This document shows positions 62,240 to 64,000 of a DNA stretch of 64,000 nt, piece after piece. Positions within the stretch are counted from its first letter, which is position 1. Each line of letters opens with the position of its first letter. The notes beneath the pieces are model-generated. The model did no database searches, was not told the origin of the DNA, and worked only from the letters and a program-made list of their open reading frames with translations. Origin of the DNA: Botrytis cinerea B05.10 (taxonomy: Eukaryota > Ascomycota > Leotiomycetes > Helotiales > Sclerotiniaceae); contig NC_037325.1 of NCBI RefSeq assembly GCF_000143535.2, positions 1,488,001 to 1,552,000 of the forward strand, given 5' to 3'. The translations under genes and the position numbers were made by a program.

Positions 62240-62600
62240 CGCAAGGGGAGGTGTGGGAGGATTTTCTGGAGATGTGCAACAATTGGGTGGGGCTTGGAGT
62301 TTGGAATTTGGGGCTGGTTGGTGTATCTCTACAATTTCCAATCAGGGTTTTGAAATCGTCTCTACTTTGAGGGGGTGGGAAGTTGGTCTCCTTATATGCT
62401 GGTTGACCGGCACAGAATTCTCCGGAGAGGTGTAATATAAAGGTGTGGTTGGGGGTTGGAGGCTTACTATTGGTTGTAAATTCTTCTCTCCTATGACGGC
62501 GCTTCTTCAGAATACCAGTGTTATACTTTCGATGGTTGGAAATTGGTTTTCTTGTACACTTCTTGGCCGGCGAGAATTCTCCGGCGATGTGCAACATAGA
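62240..62600 (-). repeat. Three diverged tandem repeats of about 155 bp
   Basis: Read on the minus strand, units start near 62595 (ATGTTGCACATCGCCGGAGA), 62434 (ATATTACACCTCTCCGGAGA) and 62286 (ATTGTTGCACATCTCCAGAA). The first two share ATTCTCGCCGG/ATTCTGTGCCGG and then similar text up to CCAACTTCC/CCAATTTCC. The period is about 160 and 150 bp. A frame of 174 codons (62073-62597) reads through all three, giving LHIAGEFS, LHLSGEFC and LLHISRKS in register, but its composition is Ser/Pro/Lys-rich and I do not think it is a gene. The unit start matches the core of the 26-28 kb cluster. Confidence 0.65.
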
Positions 62601-64000
62601 AATGATTAGGACGTTTGTTCGTGCGTTATTAGATGGCCGAAGTTTTTTTATTCCCGGATTGGCTTTGTACTTACTTTATTCTTCGAATCGACGAGAATTA
62701 GGTTTCTTTGGATAGTTACTCCAAGATCGCAAAGTGTGGGTGTTGCTTTCTGGGGCATAATGTTCCGATGGTCATGGTAGCCGATGATAACCAACAGTTG
62801 TTCAAGGGAATGTCGGTAATGAGAGCTTTTCTCAGGTTCTATTCTGCCCAATGCATTCTTTCTTTGTTTCAACGTATTATCTCGAATGTTTATTTTTGAG
62901 AAATTTACTTCTAATGCAAAATATGGGTATGATAAAATAATATGTAGGTTAAGAATTCAATGAAATTAATTAATGTCATCAAACGTCATAATGAATCACT
63001 CTATTTATTCTTGATTGGAAGGACTATGACCGCTTCGATAACATTCGATGTTCTTCTTTTATTCTGGTTCTGATTAGGGAGACGTCTTGAATTTATCCTT
63101 GTATTGTACATTTTGAATCTCATGATTAGGAATTTAGGATTGGGCTGGAGCGGGAGAGCTTTCTTAGACGGTCTTGGTATGATTACGAACTACCTCTAAA
63201 GAGTCATAAATGAGCATAAATGACGTTAATCCATTGTATCTCTCCAATCACATTTCATAGAAGTGATAAAATCCTTTTGTTGCACATCTAAGCTTCATGC
63301 ACAATGACATGAATTATCATCTGGGATGTATCTTTAGCTTTAGTATCTCAATAGCGTGTGAAATTCTTCCAATGATGTCCCAGAGAAGCATGGGGTTTGT
63401 TTTGTTGCATATCTGAACTTCCCGTGTCTACGAATTTGTTCGGAAAGAGAGGCATAATTGATTTGATTTGAGTTAGTCGTAGCGGGTGGCTCGGTTGGAA
63501 GACACTGAGATAGTTTACTAACTTATGATGCCTACCCGGTAAGTGCTCAGCAAGGAATTGGTAAAAGCTATGGCTTATCTAATTTTCAACTATAATTTTG
63601 TTAATAAGCTATTCATATATCCTTACTTGTCTCGAAGACCATTTACGGTGGATACTTATAGGACATTACTCAACTTGGCGATATCTAATTGCAAGTGAGA
63701 CAATATCATCTACCAATATAATTTCAGTGAAACGGCCTGTAATAACAGAACTTTGACCAAAATCAGAACATGTTAAGAATATCCTGGATCTGAATTTAGT
63801 TTGTTTGGTCTTATGAGAGATGAAAACCGGATAGGGAAATCGGGCAGATTGTCAAAAGAAAACGCCCAAGGAACACTGTACCTTTGTTAGCCTTCTATAT
63901 GAAATTCAATGGACTTGTTGCAAGCCTGTATTCTTGTGGCTTGCACTAGTTACTAAAATCCTCAGGAAATATCAATTGGGAAGTTTCGAATATTGTAGAT
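62601..64000. other. Intergenic to the window edge, with two more repeat-core copies
   Basis: No supported gene. Copies of the repeat core are at about 63275-63288 (CTTTTGTTGCACATCT) and 63399-63413 (GTTTTGTTGCATATCT), both plus, 125 bp apart. Confidence 0.5.

Noticed and set aside
62073..62597. Minus-strand frame of 174 codons with an internal three-fold repeat
   Set aside because: The protein repeats follow from the 155-bp DNA repeats, composition is Ser/Pro/Lys-rich, and a G-rich plus strand keeps stops away; listed as a DNA repeat only.

Overview
The window is nuclear DNA of a filamentous ascomycete. Genes are sparse, introns are short (about 49-60 bp, GT...AG), and the families present are typical of such fungi: a Zn2Cys6 regulator, a HET domain, a DOMON-cytochrome b561 protein, a HAM-2/STRIP subunit of STRIPAK, a secreted intradiol dioxygenase and a fungal thaumatin-like protein. 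Gene style and AT-rich spacers suggest a leotiomycete (Sclerotiniaceae-like); this is inference, with no marker gene to prove it. All gene models were spliced by hand; where exons were joined, the total coding length is a multiple of three.

Layout. 0-12 kb: Zn2Cys6 transcription factor (+), DOMON/b561 protein (-), small J-domain protein (-), class 1A-type dihydroorotate dehydrogenase (+), then a divergent DNA-repair pair: an O6-alkylguanine-DNA alkyltransferase (-) and an Ada-type methyl-phosphotriester sensor with AraC HTH (+). 12-26 kb: thaumatin-like secreted protein (-), membrane-anchored aspartic-protease-fold protein lacking both catalytic motifs (-), GH47 alpha-mannosidase (+), HAM-2/STRIP (+, 7 exons). 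26-28.3 kb: no genes, but a cluster of a degenerate short repeat with core TTTTGTTGCAYRTC. 28-46 kb: gene-poor, with one polytopic membrane protein (+), a HET-domain pseudogene (-), a MYND-finger protein (-) and a possible Tc1/pogo-type miniature element. 46-50 kb: secreted intradiol dioxygenase (+), F-box protein (-), Cys-rich-tail protein (-). 50-56 kb: no confident gene. 56-61 kb: divergent mitochondrial ribosomal protein uL5m (-) and a ubiquitin-specific protease ending in a CaaX-like box (+). 61-64 kb: no gene, but a second cluster of the TTGCACATC-core repeat, including a three-unit tandem repeat.

Functional links that the sequence supports are few. The alkyltransferase and Ada-like genes share one upstream region and together hold the functions that are fused in bacterial Ada. 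The uL5m and USP genes share a bidirectional intergenic region. The HET relic, the miniature element and the long gene-free tracts mark 28-46 kb as the accessory part of the window. The most unexplained signal is the repeat family at 26-28 kb and 62-63.4 kb.
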